From the NCBI GenBank assembly GCA_943735955.1, contig OX030960.1:5310535-5374534 (forward strand): a stretch of DNA of 64,000 bases, given 5' to 3'. A program made the translations under genes and the position numbers. This DNA is from Piscicola geometra (Eukaryota > Annelida > Clitellata > Hirudinida > Piscicolidae). How positions within the stretch are numbered: the stretch's first letter is position 1; each line of letters starts with the position of its first letter. Of this stretch, positions 1 to 13,800 are shown in pieces. The notes beneath the pieces were generated by a model that had not been told where the DNA came from, searched no databases, and saw nothing but the letters and a program-made list of their open reading frames with translations.

Positions 1-310
1 GTAGTAGAAAAAAGAAGCAATTTAGATTGTACCTAGATTGTTTTGATTTCGGTAATTAATCAAGGCAAACGAAATCAATTGGAAAATAATTATCAAGAAA
101 GTCATTAATATAATTTTTAATCTACAATTTATCTCTAACGAACAAAGATTTTTTTTCTAAAATGAAGATTAGATTAACGTAACTTACCAATTATTTTTTT
201 TAATAAAAATATCTTTTCATTAATTATAATCTTTATTTAATGTAAAATCTATAATTTGATAAATAATTCTCATTAACTACTACACCATTCTACTACAGTT
301 GTTTTGTTAG

Positions 311-3300
311 ACAGCACGGCTCAAGAGTCCCTCAACTGGATCACTTACATGACTGGATCCAGGTCTAAGAGAGGAGTAAGTGAAGGTTTTAAAAGCAAAG
401 AGTTGGTTATGTCGATGAGTTGTGGAAAAACTTTTGTTTAGCTCTAGATTACTGTATGAATTATGTTCTATTGATGCATGTTTTTAGGTGGGAAAAATGA
501 AGTTACATTGGTGTTAATGGGAATGGCTGAAAGGCGAAATAGGCTTATAGTCGTATGTTGTTTAGAAGAAAAAAGTTCAGTGAGTGTTAATTATTAAGTT
601 AAAAGGTAGGAGAAGATTGGGTTATTTTTTATGTATTAAAAATGTTATCAATATTAATATTTAGATGCTATTATTATGTAGAACAAATATTTTTCTCCTT
701 GAATATCCAGCAAAAATCAATGCCGTTAACATCCTTTGAACATTTTATTTAAATAAAACAGATTTTAGGAAGAAATAATTTTTCCGGTCTCATAGGCGGG
801 TAAACATACAAACGGAGTGGGATACAAAACTGACTTTCTGATGTTTGTGAAAAATTGAAAAGTTTAGTTGGTCAAAGATAAAAATCAACAAGATAACTGA
901 TGATTCGTTTTCACAAATATAAATATAAAAATAATATTTTTATTTTCCATTTTTTTAAATTAAGTGAAATGTATTATCTATATAAATAAAATTATTATAT
1001 TGCTATGAATAAAAAGCTTATATTTTTTTCTCACTAGTATCACTCAAGATAAAAGTTTTGGATATATTTCATACACATAGTTTATAAATGGCAACTTTGT
1101 TCTATCCTATTATGGCAATAAATCGCGTGGAAAGAGCAAAATGAAAGGTCTAAGTGGTCTCTAGAGGTTAAGCAGGTGAGCACCACTTGAATGACCTTAG
1201 ATAAAAAATATAAGAAGATGGAGTAGAAATAAGAAAAATCAACTTTTTTTCTAAATTAGTTTCAAATTTTTAAATAAAAATGAGATATTGAGGCATGATA
1301 TTAATCAAAAATATATCTTCTACTTCTTGCTTCGATAAGCGCCATTAGTTGAAGAAACTTCTCATGAAATATAGCAGAAAAAACCATTTTGGTGAAAAAT
1401 TTTGAGTTTTTGAAACTTTTATATTCTATTATATAGTTATAATATGATCATTTAATGATCAAACTATATAAAAACTACTAAGACGTTTTTGAGATAAACA
1501 ATCTAATTAAATGTTTGAAACTTAAAATGTTGAAACTCTAAAACTTAAAAGTTGAAAACAATAATTTTAAAATAATTGGGAAACACACAGGGTTAATTTG
1601 ATGGTCATTGGAAGAGCGATGACACACATAAATTCGGGCTGACCTTTTCCGGACCAACCAAAGCGAAAAAGTCCACAAAACTTCCACAAAAATGCTGTTT
1701 TATGCCTCAAAAGCTCTTTGGCATTATCATTCGAAATAAATTTCTAGTTGCTCGGAATGGAATTTTAGGTCTACTAATTGAGTTTACGTTACCATTATAA
1801 GGTTGTTGAAATCTATATTGGTTTTTTTACGCATGTTTTGTAGATGTTCTTTACAATCAGTTAAGCTAAAAGAGTTTGAATGTCATTCATTCTCTATGAA
1901 CTGGTCTACGCTAATAAAATACTTTTTTGGATTATAATTTAATGAATCTCATTGAAAATAACATTTTTAAAAATTTGTTTGAATTTGAAAGAATTTTTTA
2001 CACATTTTTTTCAAACTCATTTTTTTGATTAATTTTTCCTTCATTAAATAGTTTACATATATAATTTTAAATCACAAAATATAATGAAAAGGTTTCATTT
2101 ATAAGTAGATCATTTCCAATCCTTTAGACAAAAGAAAAAAAATTTCAGAAGTTGAAAAATAAAAAAAGCCATCGATATATAATAGCCGTTTAAAACGCTC
2201 AAAACACTTAAGATGATTTCTCGAGTGCGATAAGACAGGCATTGTGTGCCTTGATGCCTTCCGAAAGTCTTTTTTTCACATATTTCAGTCTTTGGTGTTC
2301 CGAAAAATAATTTTTACACTTCCTATCAGAATTTACGCTATTTGCAATCCATCTATCTACCTTAAATTTACCCATCTATCTACTCAGACTTTTCACGATA
2401 AAATAAAAATCACAAGATTATTTTCATGAATTGGTTCACCGTAACTCTGATTGCATATTCGACTGTTCATGCAGTCAAAAACGTATCCATGAATCCAACT
2501 TTCCAACTTTTTTATTTACCCAACTGCAGTGGAGAGAATCCAGTTACTCTCCAGGACGCAGCAACATTCACAGAGTCTACAGTGTCTGTGACAAGGTTAG
2601 TGCTTTCAAAAATATTTTTGTAACTAGAATAATACTTTTTTAGCATCATAGATTTTTTGTAATTTTTACGATAGTGTCTCAGTTTTTAAATTTGTTAAGT
2701 GAATATACTATAATTAAATTATTGCTTTTGTTGATTATAAACGTATAATTACAGTTTATTATATATTTGTCTTTACTTTCAAGGGAACAATGGGAGAAAC
2801 AGATGAGAACTGGTTGATCACACCACCCCTGCACCATCCCCACCCCAAGTCTCGCTTGCACGTCGAAATGAAATTCACGATGAGACGGCTCAACAATGGT
2901 TAGTGTTTCAAAGCAGATGAGGAATGAGATGAAAAATTATAGTGCTGACAATAAAGATAATATCAGGAAAGACGAATTTAAGAGGGCTCTCAAATTATTT
3001 TTAGGCCAACGAAAACCTTTTGGAACTTGAAGATCTTTGCATGGTCAAATGTTGCGAGTGAAGAAGTAACTGTTTGAATTAACTTCAAAAGTTTGAAAGT
3101 AAAATTTAAGAAGTTCAATTGTAAATTTTTTCATAATGGTTTTCAAAGTGTTGATTTTAAAAATAAAGAAATAAAGAAGGGTCGAAAAACAAATTCACTG
3201 CATGAATATGCATGTTGAAAAACCTAATTAATCTTGAGGGAAATGAGAGAAAAATACATTTATCTACCCCAAAATAAAAATATTTTGGCAAAATATCTAA

Positions 3301-4821
3301 TATACATGATTTATATATATTTCGGGAGAAGCAAGTTACACAATGTGGTGCAATAACGACGAAGTTACAATACATAAAACATATATAAATTATACAAATG
3401 TTAATATACGATGACTCTTAAAACTACCGTGCATTCAAGATACTTCTGAATAAAATGTTTTTTAAAAAAATTTTTCCATTTCAGTTTTTTATCGTAACTA
3501 AAAATGGATAAGTAATCAAATCAAGAAAATATTTCATTAAAAAAGAATAGAAAAAAAGAATACTAGTGAAAAAAAAAGTTTAAAAAACTAAAATCTAAAT
3601 AACTTTTCGATTTAACGATTACACCAGAACAGAGAGATTGATCAGCTTATCGAACCAAACGCACTCAGAATTTCGTAGTATCTAAAAGTTCCACGATTAG
3701 GTCACGCTTTGTATAGTGAAGAAATAACAAAAGCAACTCAAGTTTGACAAAAATTTCATGTCATAAAAATATATTTATACTTTTTTTATTTTCTTGAAGA
3801 TAAGACTTGAAGTGAACATTCAATTAAAGAGCTGTTGAAATCAAACTTTCACTTAAAGATTTAACAAAACTGTAACTTATTTCTAAATGTTAAAAATGCT
3901 TTTACTTCATTGCGTCACCCATTCATCAAGGATTAGTGCCTAAATGAATTGAACTCTTCCTGTAAGTGATGAATAGGGTGATTAATAATAATAGAACAAT
4001 AACTTTTTTCGACTATACCACTTCCAGTTTCTTTTTAGTTTGTATTTCATTTTTCTTTTTGCATTACATACTTTCAAGACTTTACCTTGGATTTTTTTCT
4101 TAGTATTATTATTATAATAAGAGTGAATATTTGTCAATAAATGAATAAAAAAAACCATTTTTAAACCTATAAATTTTTTAAGCCATGCTTTAAATATTTT
4201 AGAATCTCAAAACTTATGTATTGGATACTGTTTTTGTAAGTTTAAATTTATATAAAGAAAATTGCATTCTTGTCACACTCTAATGAGTTCATTAAACATT
4301 CATATTCTTTACGACTCACGAAGCATTTAAAATTAAAATTAAAGTTTTAATATAAACCAAAGTTACTTTATCATCTCACTAACATTCCAGGCAAAGAGAC
4401 ATTCACGCTGATGTCTCGAGTGTTTGACGGCAGTGACGTCATTCAACGTTCCACCATGCAAAACTCATTCTCCACCACCGCGTCTTCATTCCACCTTGTG
4501 GACGTGGTAGCAGCGGAAAAAACTTTTTTCAACATCTCAGAAGCAGTCACAAACGTCGAATACCGCAGTCTGTCACTAGCCCCCAACAAGGCTGAACAAA
4601 GTGACTATTACGACGTCTTTGACGACTCTGACACCTCTTCTGTCGCTAAAAACTCTTTTGTCAAACAACGAGGTGTGCAGTTGGCTTTCGTTGATTCAGG
4701 CGCTTGTGCCACTTTACTTTCTGTCAAGGTGTACTATGTAGTCTGCCCAGCCACCACCTACCATTTCGCCTTTTTTCCACTCACCGTAACTTCTGGCTTC
4801 CAAGCTTCATCTGTCACTCAG
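311..4821 (+). CDS. Eph: Eph ligand-binding domain exons (4 exons)
   Basis: Four exons encode the ephrin-binding jelly-roll. Exon 311-375 reads [16 protein letters not shown], matching the Eph pattern of a Thr/Ala/Gln stretch followed by LGW-I-Y; its strong donor GGA|GTAAGT at 376 sets phase 0. Exon 2530-2595 gives WRESS...[10 protein letters not shown], where Eph proteins have a Trp-Glu-Glu and the conserved YQVC. Exon 2784-2898 holds the NWL...HVEMKFTMR strand. Exon 4391-4821 starts KETFTL and contains [20 protein letters not shown], which is nearly diagnostic for Eph (family form LAFQDVGACVALVSVRVYF). The exon at 2530 must start after the CTGCAG acceptor: an overlapping frame with a signal-peptide-like Met at 2426 does not match the family. 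Confidence 0.94.
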
Positions 4822-7800
4822 GTTGTTGTTTTCTAAAGTTAAATTTTGTTTTGCTAGAATTTTACAGCTTTCACTAGTTTTAGTTTTTGTAATTTATAAA
4901 GTTTAAAAAAATATTTTTAATTTTAATCGCATAAGATGTCCAAAAATAAAATGTTTGTCTTATTTTCTACAACAAGGTGACTGGCACGTGTGTCGAGAAC
5001 GCTGTGGAAGATGAGTCAACCTTGCTTGCAGAGTACAACACTGCTTTATCTACCAATAACCACAACAAGCACCACCACAGAAACACTCAACACCACCACA
5101 ACAATTTTCACAACAATAAGCATCAAGCCAGGCACACAATGGGTGAATCTAGAAAGCTTTTAAGTTCTCTGTGCAAGTCTGACGGTAGCTGGCACTTTGT
5201 CTCTGTCGGCTGTCTCTGCGTCCGAGGCTTCCAACCAAACCATTATCAGAATATTAACATGGGTAACACAATTAATGAACAAGTAATCAAAAATAATAAC
5301 CAGAATGCTAATAATAATAATAATAATAATAATAAAGACACTGCTAGTAATACAAGCACGACTAATTATAATATCGACATTGGAATGAAGGGCGAATCAG
5401 CCCTTGATAAATGCGTTGGTGAGTCGCCTTGCTTTTTCGATAGTTAAATCAATGTTTTGATTAAATGAAAAAGTTATTTATCTATTTGTGGTTGGTGCAA
5501 TTTAGTTTGCTCTCATTCAACTTTGCAAACGAACATTTAAAGCAAATGTTTAAAGAATAATTCAGAGTTTTAAAGCTTTTACTTTACGACTCTCGTGAGA
5601 TTTAACTTGCCGTTGTTTATATATATTTTTTTTAAATTATAATTTTTGTTCTATTAATTTGTTTGTCAACCCTAAATTTAAATTATAGAACAAACTAAAT
5701 TTCCTATTTACTGACAGTTTTTTTCTATTCTTATTGGCGATTATCCGAAAAACATTTAAACTTGATTATTTTTATTTATTTTAAAGAAAATTGAAAAAAT
5801 CAAAAGCTGAAATCAAACAAATATTTAACGGTTTTTTAGTCATTTTGAAAGTAGAATTTCATCTAAATATAAAAAAATGAACATTAAAAAATTATTTTTA
5901 TTTTTTACTTTTAAATACTCTTTTATTTTTTAAGTGACATTTTCATAATTGAATTTCTAACAAAACTATCAAAATAAACGTCCACTTGTCGTCCAGAAGC
6001 GGCCGTCGGAGTACATGCATAAATATATTTTCTATAATCTCATAACCAAAAATGTTTTATATTTAAAATTATATATTAAATTCTCATTCACTAAAAGCCG
6101 ATTATTATTTTTTAATTTGAAATTCAATTTCCAAGTTAACTTGTTCTTCAAAGCTTTTATTTCTCTGTAAAAATATGTTTTTTCACATCTTAAATGTATT
6201 TAATTTAAATACACATTATACTTTATTTTTATTGTTTCAATATGACAGTTGAAAGGATGTTAAAAAATCATTAAAAAAACTCTATTTAGTATACAATCTG
6301 GCCTCGAGGATCATACAGTGAAAAAAGTTTTATTTTCAAACACCAACTTAATACCCTACAGATTTTCAACCAAACCTTTTAATATTTGAAAAACCCCCTG
6401 AATTCTTTTTAATTTATTAAACTCTACAGCATTCGAGCCATCTATTCAACACGCTGGGGATTTCATAGAATTATTGCTCAACGGTGCAGTAAAAGATTTT
6501 TTCAGCGCAGCAACGCCCCATTCCAACGATAATAAATAAAATTTAACAATGACTAGAAAGTCGAATTTAAAACTGAACGGTCTTTCATTACTCTTGCTTC
6601 TCTTGTTCTAGCATATGCTACACGGCTAAAATCGTTTTTTTCATTATTACAAATAATTCTAGATTATTAAAGCCTGCTATTATTTAGCTAAAATACTTTG
6701 AGTAAAACTCAACGTGATTTTCTACACTTAGTAACATTCTAAAATAAAATACAAAAATACACATGAGAATAATATTCAAAAATAAAAATACGAAAGTTGA
6801 CACTGTGGTTTTAGAGAGAAACGATCCAGACGATGACATGGCAAGATCGTTTGGACATGCAATCATCGTGGGGCATTGTGTGGTTTTCCATTCTTCATAC
6901 ACTGCCAATATTCAATTAGAAGGATTTAGATCAATAACACTTGTAAAGAAAAATGTCATCGTTATTGATGGAGTCATTATTCATTCTTTTGTCATTAAAT
7001 TCATCGTATTGTAGTTTTGACCGATATAGAACAAGTTACGTATTTTTACCTAATACGTCTTTTGCTACCATTATTTTTTCTTTATTTATTTATTCTTTTT
7101 TATTTATAAATTTACCTATTTAATTTTTACATTTTGAATTTCATCTTTTCTATCATTTTTTTAATTGGCATTTGTTTCCACTAAATACCCTTCTAACCTA
7201 TTTTAGCATCTAAAACCCCACTTTCAATCAAATTTTTCTTTCAACAGAATGTCCTCCCGAGCACTACAAAGCTTCAGTAGGTGGTCAACCCTGCCTACCC
7301 TGTCCCCCAAACAGTGGTGTGGAAGGGTGGGGAGCCTCAGAATGCCCTTGTCATCACGGCTTTTACAGGCCTCTCAACCAAGACCCTGGACACAATTGCA
7401 TAAGTAAGTGATACAGTATGAAGTGGCGTTGATTACACCTGGGCTGATCTAATTCATATTTTTTTCATTCCTGTGTTGTCTGCGAAAAACTTAATTTAAT
7501 GTTGCCATGTTTAGAAAAAGCAGTTTCCTAACTTTTACTTTTGTGTTTTAAATTCTTTTCTGAGGGTAATTTGAATTCTTTATTCACAACCATGATCCCT
7601 TTTATAGAATTCAATGATTCTTTGTCGAAAGTATTTAAGCGAAAATTTTTAAGATTTTGAAGATCAAAAAAAGTTTTTTATAAACATGTAACCGAAAATA
7701 AAACTTTTATCATGCAGACAAGATAATAATAAATGAAAAGCTGTTAATATAGTATCTTTTTATATATTGGGTATTTTGAAGAGAATTAAACACTGTTCCA

Positions 7801-10800
7801 TTCTAACGCGAATGATAATTGCACTCTTTTGTAAAATATATTTTTAAAGAACAATTAGAATATGCTTTTTAAATTCATTATTTAGTTATAAGTATGTGTG
7901 TTTGTTAAACAACGCACCTGTTTAAGTAGGCTTACGTAGGAGTCGGCAACGACTCTCAGCTTTGAACAAAGGGAAGGTCCTAGTTTCAAGTGCAACTAAT
8001 GCCCTAGTAGCCCAAAGGCGCAAATGAAAATATGCAGCCTAAGTGGCCTGGAGGCCCGTTCGGGTTATACGCCACTATAATAATGCTCGTCATTATTATT
8101 ATTCTTATTATTATATTACGATCACACAGAGCTTCCAGAAGCCATCACCAACCTCAAGATTGAGTACGTCACACATGATGACGTTAATGTTACCTGGTCA
8201 CAGCCCGATGAGCAGAACGATGATGCACTGCTCAAGCTGCATTACAAAGTCATCTTGACGGGAGATAAGAAAAGCACTTTCTTTACTAATCACTCGTGGT
8301 GGGTTGAGCCTTTGAGATTTCAATTTGAAGAGGGTTCTTTCATTTGATTTCAATTATTTAATCTGAAAAATGACAGCTAAAAGCATCCACCGCCCATGAA
8401 TATTAAATCTTTTTTATGCTTTTAATACATCTAACTTTTTTATAGGGTCCTGCTCGAAAATCTGCTCTTAGACACTAACTACACGGTGGCTGTGGAAGCA
8501 AGGAATGTTGCGAGTGAAGCTAGAGATAAAACTCTTTTAAGAGCATCCACAGACAATCTAGTGAACATCTCATTTAACTTCAAACCAGGTTGTTGGAGTC
8601 TTAAATCTTATTTTTTATCCTTTATTGGTTTACAATTTTATCTATTTTTATTTTTTTACAAAATTTATAATATATTTTATTTAAGTTTTATATCATTCTA
8701 ATAAAAAGATTTTTACAAATATTTTGGTTTTTTCATATATATTTTAAAACTTGAAAAATGTTTATTAAAAAAGTTTTAATTCACTAAAAGATTTTTTTAT
8801 AGTCTTGAAGAATTTCTTAACTTCAATTTTTCAAATAAATAATTTTTAAACTAATTCAATTAAGTTTACAGAAAATTCTAAAACTTAAAAGTTTCAAGAA
8901 AGTCTTACAATTGACTTTGAAAGTGAATTTTTTATTGTCGTTTTTTTATAACAACGAAAATAAAATATTTTCTTTTCAAAAGGCAAATCAAAAAATTCCG
9001 AAATTGGCATTCTTACCAAAAACAACATATATGAAGACTTGGTCTCACAGTACGACTCTAAAAACGACAACCATCCCATCAAAATCATAAGCAGAGGGGC
9101 TAACTTTTTATGTTTAGCGTGGGATACACAAGATTCCACTGACATTTTGAAAAAAACATCATCTTCTTCATCATCAACTTTTCATTCCTCTGTCGCTTCA
9201 TCTTTACAATGTCAGAACATAAACCAAAAACATAAAGATACTAAGTATGAGATTACTAATGTCAAGAACAGCAATTACGAGATAGTCTGGTCCAGAATCG
9301 GAGATAATGAAAACTCAAACTTATTTTCCCATCAACAACATCGACGCCATCACCAACACAACAACAACAACGATAATGAGAATATTAACTTCATCAATAA
9401 TTACTCGAACAACCACACCGCAATGACTGCCTTTCCTCTCTTCATGATTACGAATCTTCAATCAAATTCCAAATATTCCGTCAGGGTTAGTCGGCATCAA
9501 TCAATGTTCTTTGTCATTACAAGCCCCCAAATAATTCCAACGTATATTTATTTCTCCGTGTGGATTATTACTGCGGTATTTGAATTTCATCTCTACTTAA
9601 AAAACTTATTTTACCTATCATACTAGTAATAGTAGAAGGTTTTTTATTAATACTACTAAGCGAGTAGTTTAAACTATTTTAATGATGGAGGGTAGATAGA
9701 GTCAGTTTATGGACATTTTATAACTTGAATTTTCTCATGTTCTTTTTATAACTGAAGCTTTCCAAGCTATTTTTATCGTCTTTATAATGGATTTTCTTCT
9801 TTTAACTATATTTTGCTTAGACATTTAATAGGCTTTAACTACATTTATTCCTACTGATAATACTGCTAATAAAATTCAAAATTTCTTTCTCTTGTTATGA
9901 ATTTATCTTAACTTTGAAATGTAAACTTATTTTAAAGATTTCCAATTAAATTTTATTTGTAAATCTAAATTTACTTCAACCTTTGCATTGAGCATCTATG
10001 GGCGTATCTTCAGATATCAATTAAATCCATGCGATTTGAAGTTCTTTATGGGAAGATGCAGTTGTAGCAGCCTACAGCGATAATATAAACCTTCAATCTT
10101 TAGGATTAAGCGCTTAATGAATCCAATCCTCCTCCAGTTTTCTATTTTATGTTCGTACTGCCTCCACACCGCTCATCACGTTGCTTCCATTGCTTTATAG
10201 TAAAAGTTTTTTTTCTTTCCTTGAATGTCTGTTTGAAAAATAATTTCACTTTATTAAAACTTTTGAGAAGAATTTTTACAAACTCTTCTATATAGATGAT
10301 GATAAATATTTAAACAAATTATTTTCACAGTTTTTAAAAAACTTGTTTTTAATACTATTAAAAATTTTAATAATTTAGAAAACAGTTAATTAGAAAACCA
10401 GACTTATTTCTTAACTTTTTGGCAAATGCATCTTTTTGATCAATTTTTACTGCTTTTCCATCAAATGTCTTTAGAGCTCTATCCTCGTTAAGCCAACTCA
10501 TCTTTATGTTCTTTTTCTTTGAAAAATTTTTGCTCATTTAACGCCATCTTTTTATTGCTTTTTCCTATATTGATGTTTCTTTCTTCAGTAATTTGGTTTT
10601 CTTCTATTTTTATTCTATGATTATATTTCTTCTACATCCTTTTTTCGCATCACTGGTTTTATTTTTTTCATATAATCTTATTGTTATTTTTGTGTTTTTT
10701 ATAGCATTTCCGCATTTTTAGCTGAAAAATCGTCAGTTTTATCGTTATTATTAGCGTCATAATTGAATTATATATCCCATTATAATCCTTAATATTATCA

Positions 10801-13800
10801 AGAAATTAATTATTCATATCTCCACTAGTTTTTTCATCCTCATATAGATTCAGGTTTTAACTTTGAAAATTGATTATTTTCTTACAACAAAGTAAAAATT
10901 CTGAAAGAATTTAATTGAAATTTCCACTTTTGTTATTCCAAATCCAATAAATACTTTTTAAATAATTGAAACTTTTTCACTTCAGGCCCCCATGACTTTA
11001 TGCAATTTTTATGACTTCTTTTTAAACTAATTGAAAAAATTTCTTAATTCGATTATGTAATCAATTCATTTTGAAGGAATTATTACTATAATGTTATTAG
11101 GTATGCCAATAATTTCTTAAATTTTTTCTATTAGGTTCGGAAATGGACAAACAACAGGTGGGGAGCTTACACGAAACCTTTGATAGCGTACACTGCAAGC
11201 GAGGAATGTAAGTCCGTGTGCTTAAATTGGTAGATGAATGACGAATGAATGAATGAATAGCTTGACCGATTTGAAATAATGATATTAGTAAACTAATTCT
11301 GGTAATAAATTACATATTTCATAATATTTATTTGAAAAAAGAATTTTAAAATTAACCAGAGTTAAATGTTTCTTTCAACAGATTGTATCATAATGCTTTT
11401 TGTGGTCATTATATTAATGTATTTTTCTAACTTCATTTTTTCCAAATAGTTAAAGTTTTCTAAGTTAACTTATTTAAAAAAAATATTTAAGTAGAAATTT
11501 TCAACATTTCAATAGAAAAACACAATCTGTTTGTCAAATCAAGAATTAAATCTACGCTTCTCGTTATAGCGAAATCAACGTACATGTTTCCAACTTTCCT
11601 ATTTTATTTCTATAATTTTTACTTTTTTTAATTTTTCTAGTTATTCATATATTTCTAAAAACTTTTTTTAACAACCTATTTTTTAATAAATCACAACTTA
11701 CTATTTTCTTCTTATCACAAGATCTGTCATTTCTTAAACATTTTTTCGCGATGTTTTTAAAGCATATTATTTTTACTTTATTCTACTAAGTTATTTAAAT
11801 CTTCTATTATTATTTATTTTTAATTTAACAAAAATGTAAACCGACTTCTTTATGTTTGGCTATGAACTTTTAAATTCTTCACACCCTTTATTCTCTGGCC
11901 ACCTTTCTACAACTACGTGTATTTATTTACTATTTCTCCTATTTATTACTCTTTGCTTGAATATTTTAAATTTTATTTTGTCCATTTGTCTTCTATTTTA
12001 TATTATATTATCATTGTTCAATATCATCATTTCAAAATTATTTTAATGATTATGATAATCTTGCATCCTTCCTTATCCCCAATCCACGTACTTTCCATCC
12101 AATTTTTCTTCCCTCAGACTCCTCCTACATAGCCGAAAGCAGATACGGTATAATGGTTGGCTGTGTGGTGGGTGTGTTCGTCTGCCTCTTCGTCCTCCTC
12201 CTTGTCATTGTTCTTTTCATCAGAAGGTTATCCAAATTTCATGATTAACCATATCCTTATACATATTTATTCAATATTTGGTTTTATTGATATATATTGA
12301 ATGAATAAAATTGGAAAAATTTATATCGATACATAAAAAGTAGTAACGTATAAATATTTTCTTTGACTTTGTAACTTCTTAGAATAAAAGTAAAAAGCAG
12401 CAATCACACGCGAAACATGAATAAATTTTTCTCTGCTCCTGACACTTTTTTTCTTTTAAAAAGATTTTATTATTTTTTTATTTTATTTAGTTATATCGTT
12501 TATTAAGTTTTATTCATTTATAAATTTAATTCAACAGCTTTTATTATTTTATAGTCTTTTTGTGTAATTGTAATTCATTTTTAACATTGTTTAAGATTTT
12601 GTTTAACTAACTTTTCCGTGTGCTTTGAAGTATTTATGGATTTAATAATCAACAAGATTGAGATTTTTATTTTCATTATGCGTTTAAATCCTTACAATTT
12701 TAAAGTCATTATAGTGTTAATTCTATGAAGTTTAAAAAGGATTAGAAGTAAATACTCAGCAAAAAAGAAGTTAATAGAACAAAACTAGGGTTGATTTAAT
12801 AGTTATATAAGGTTTTTTAAAATTTAAAACTGGTTACAATAACAACCTAAAAACCTTTTTTAATACTTCTATAATGCAATGCAAACGAGGCTTTCGCTAT
12901 AAAAATCGAACAACTTCATTGGATCATTCCTGAATACAATGTTGCATGCTAGTGATTCACAAATGCACTTACTGCCTTTCTCGCTTGTGGGATGGTCCAA
13001 CTGTAGGTGCAAGTAATATGGTAGTGGTTTTGAAGTGTAGACGTTGGTGTGAAACTATGAGTAGTTGGGTGTCTCAGTAAATAAATAATTAAAATGTTCT
13101 AACCCAGTGAATTTCTATGTTTTTGAAATTTAACATTTACGAACATTTTATAAAATTTTCAAAGTCAACAAATTATTTTTCTAGATTTATGTATGACTCT
13201 CAAAAAAATATTTTTTTTAAATAATTCATAAAGCTGTCGGTGGGAGTGCTTGTCTAAATTTATATCAAGCAAAATGCATCTGGAATATTAAAAACTAATT
13301 CGACGAAAAACTCACATAATTGCATGAAACCACGAAATGTATCATGGAAATATATATCAGCTGAAATATTCATAAGGCTGTTGGGGATATGGAAAGTACG
13401 TTCTTGTTTTTTTCATCCACAAATAAAAACGTACAAACATTATTTTACAAAAATTAAAATAAAAACTGCTAAATAACAAAACTCAGTATAAAAAACGCTA
13501 AATAATCATTAAAAAGTCCAATGTTTGCACGCCGAACGAACACAACCATAAATCACTCTTTAACTTTCCATACCCTTTTTTTCAACAATCTCACTTACAT
13601 CAATCTACCACGTTAACAGAACTATTCTTTCACGCCAACAATATTACTTCCACCTTTTTCATCAAAATTCAACGATCAAACACCCAAAGGTGTTGATAAT
13701 TGTTTTTCTAACGTTTAATGCGTTGACGCTTGGTTTAATGACATTCTATTAAGAAACAATTTGACGACGGACTGTCCAGTAGGATTACCAGTGACCCATT

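Noticed and set aside
2426..2623. Open frame beginning with a signal-peptide-like stretch ([16 protein letters not shown]) at the Eph 5' side.
   Set aside because: The Eph ligand-binding match lies in a different frame, entered after a splice acceptor at 2529, and joins in phase to the exon at 311-375. The 2426 frame has no family similarity past its start.
6684..7014. Both-strand open frames in Eph intron 5 with a GC-richer core.
   Set aside because: They show no family resemblance and no fit to the Eph phase (exon 5 to 6 joins directly in phase 1). A decayed repeat is possible but unsupported.
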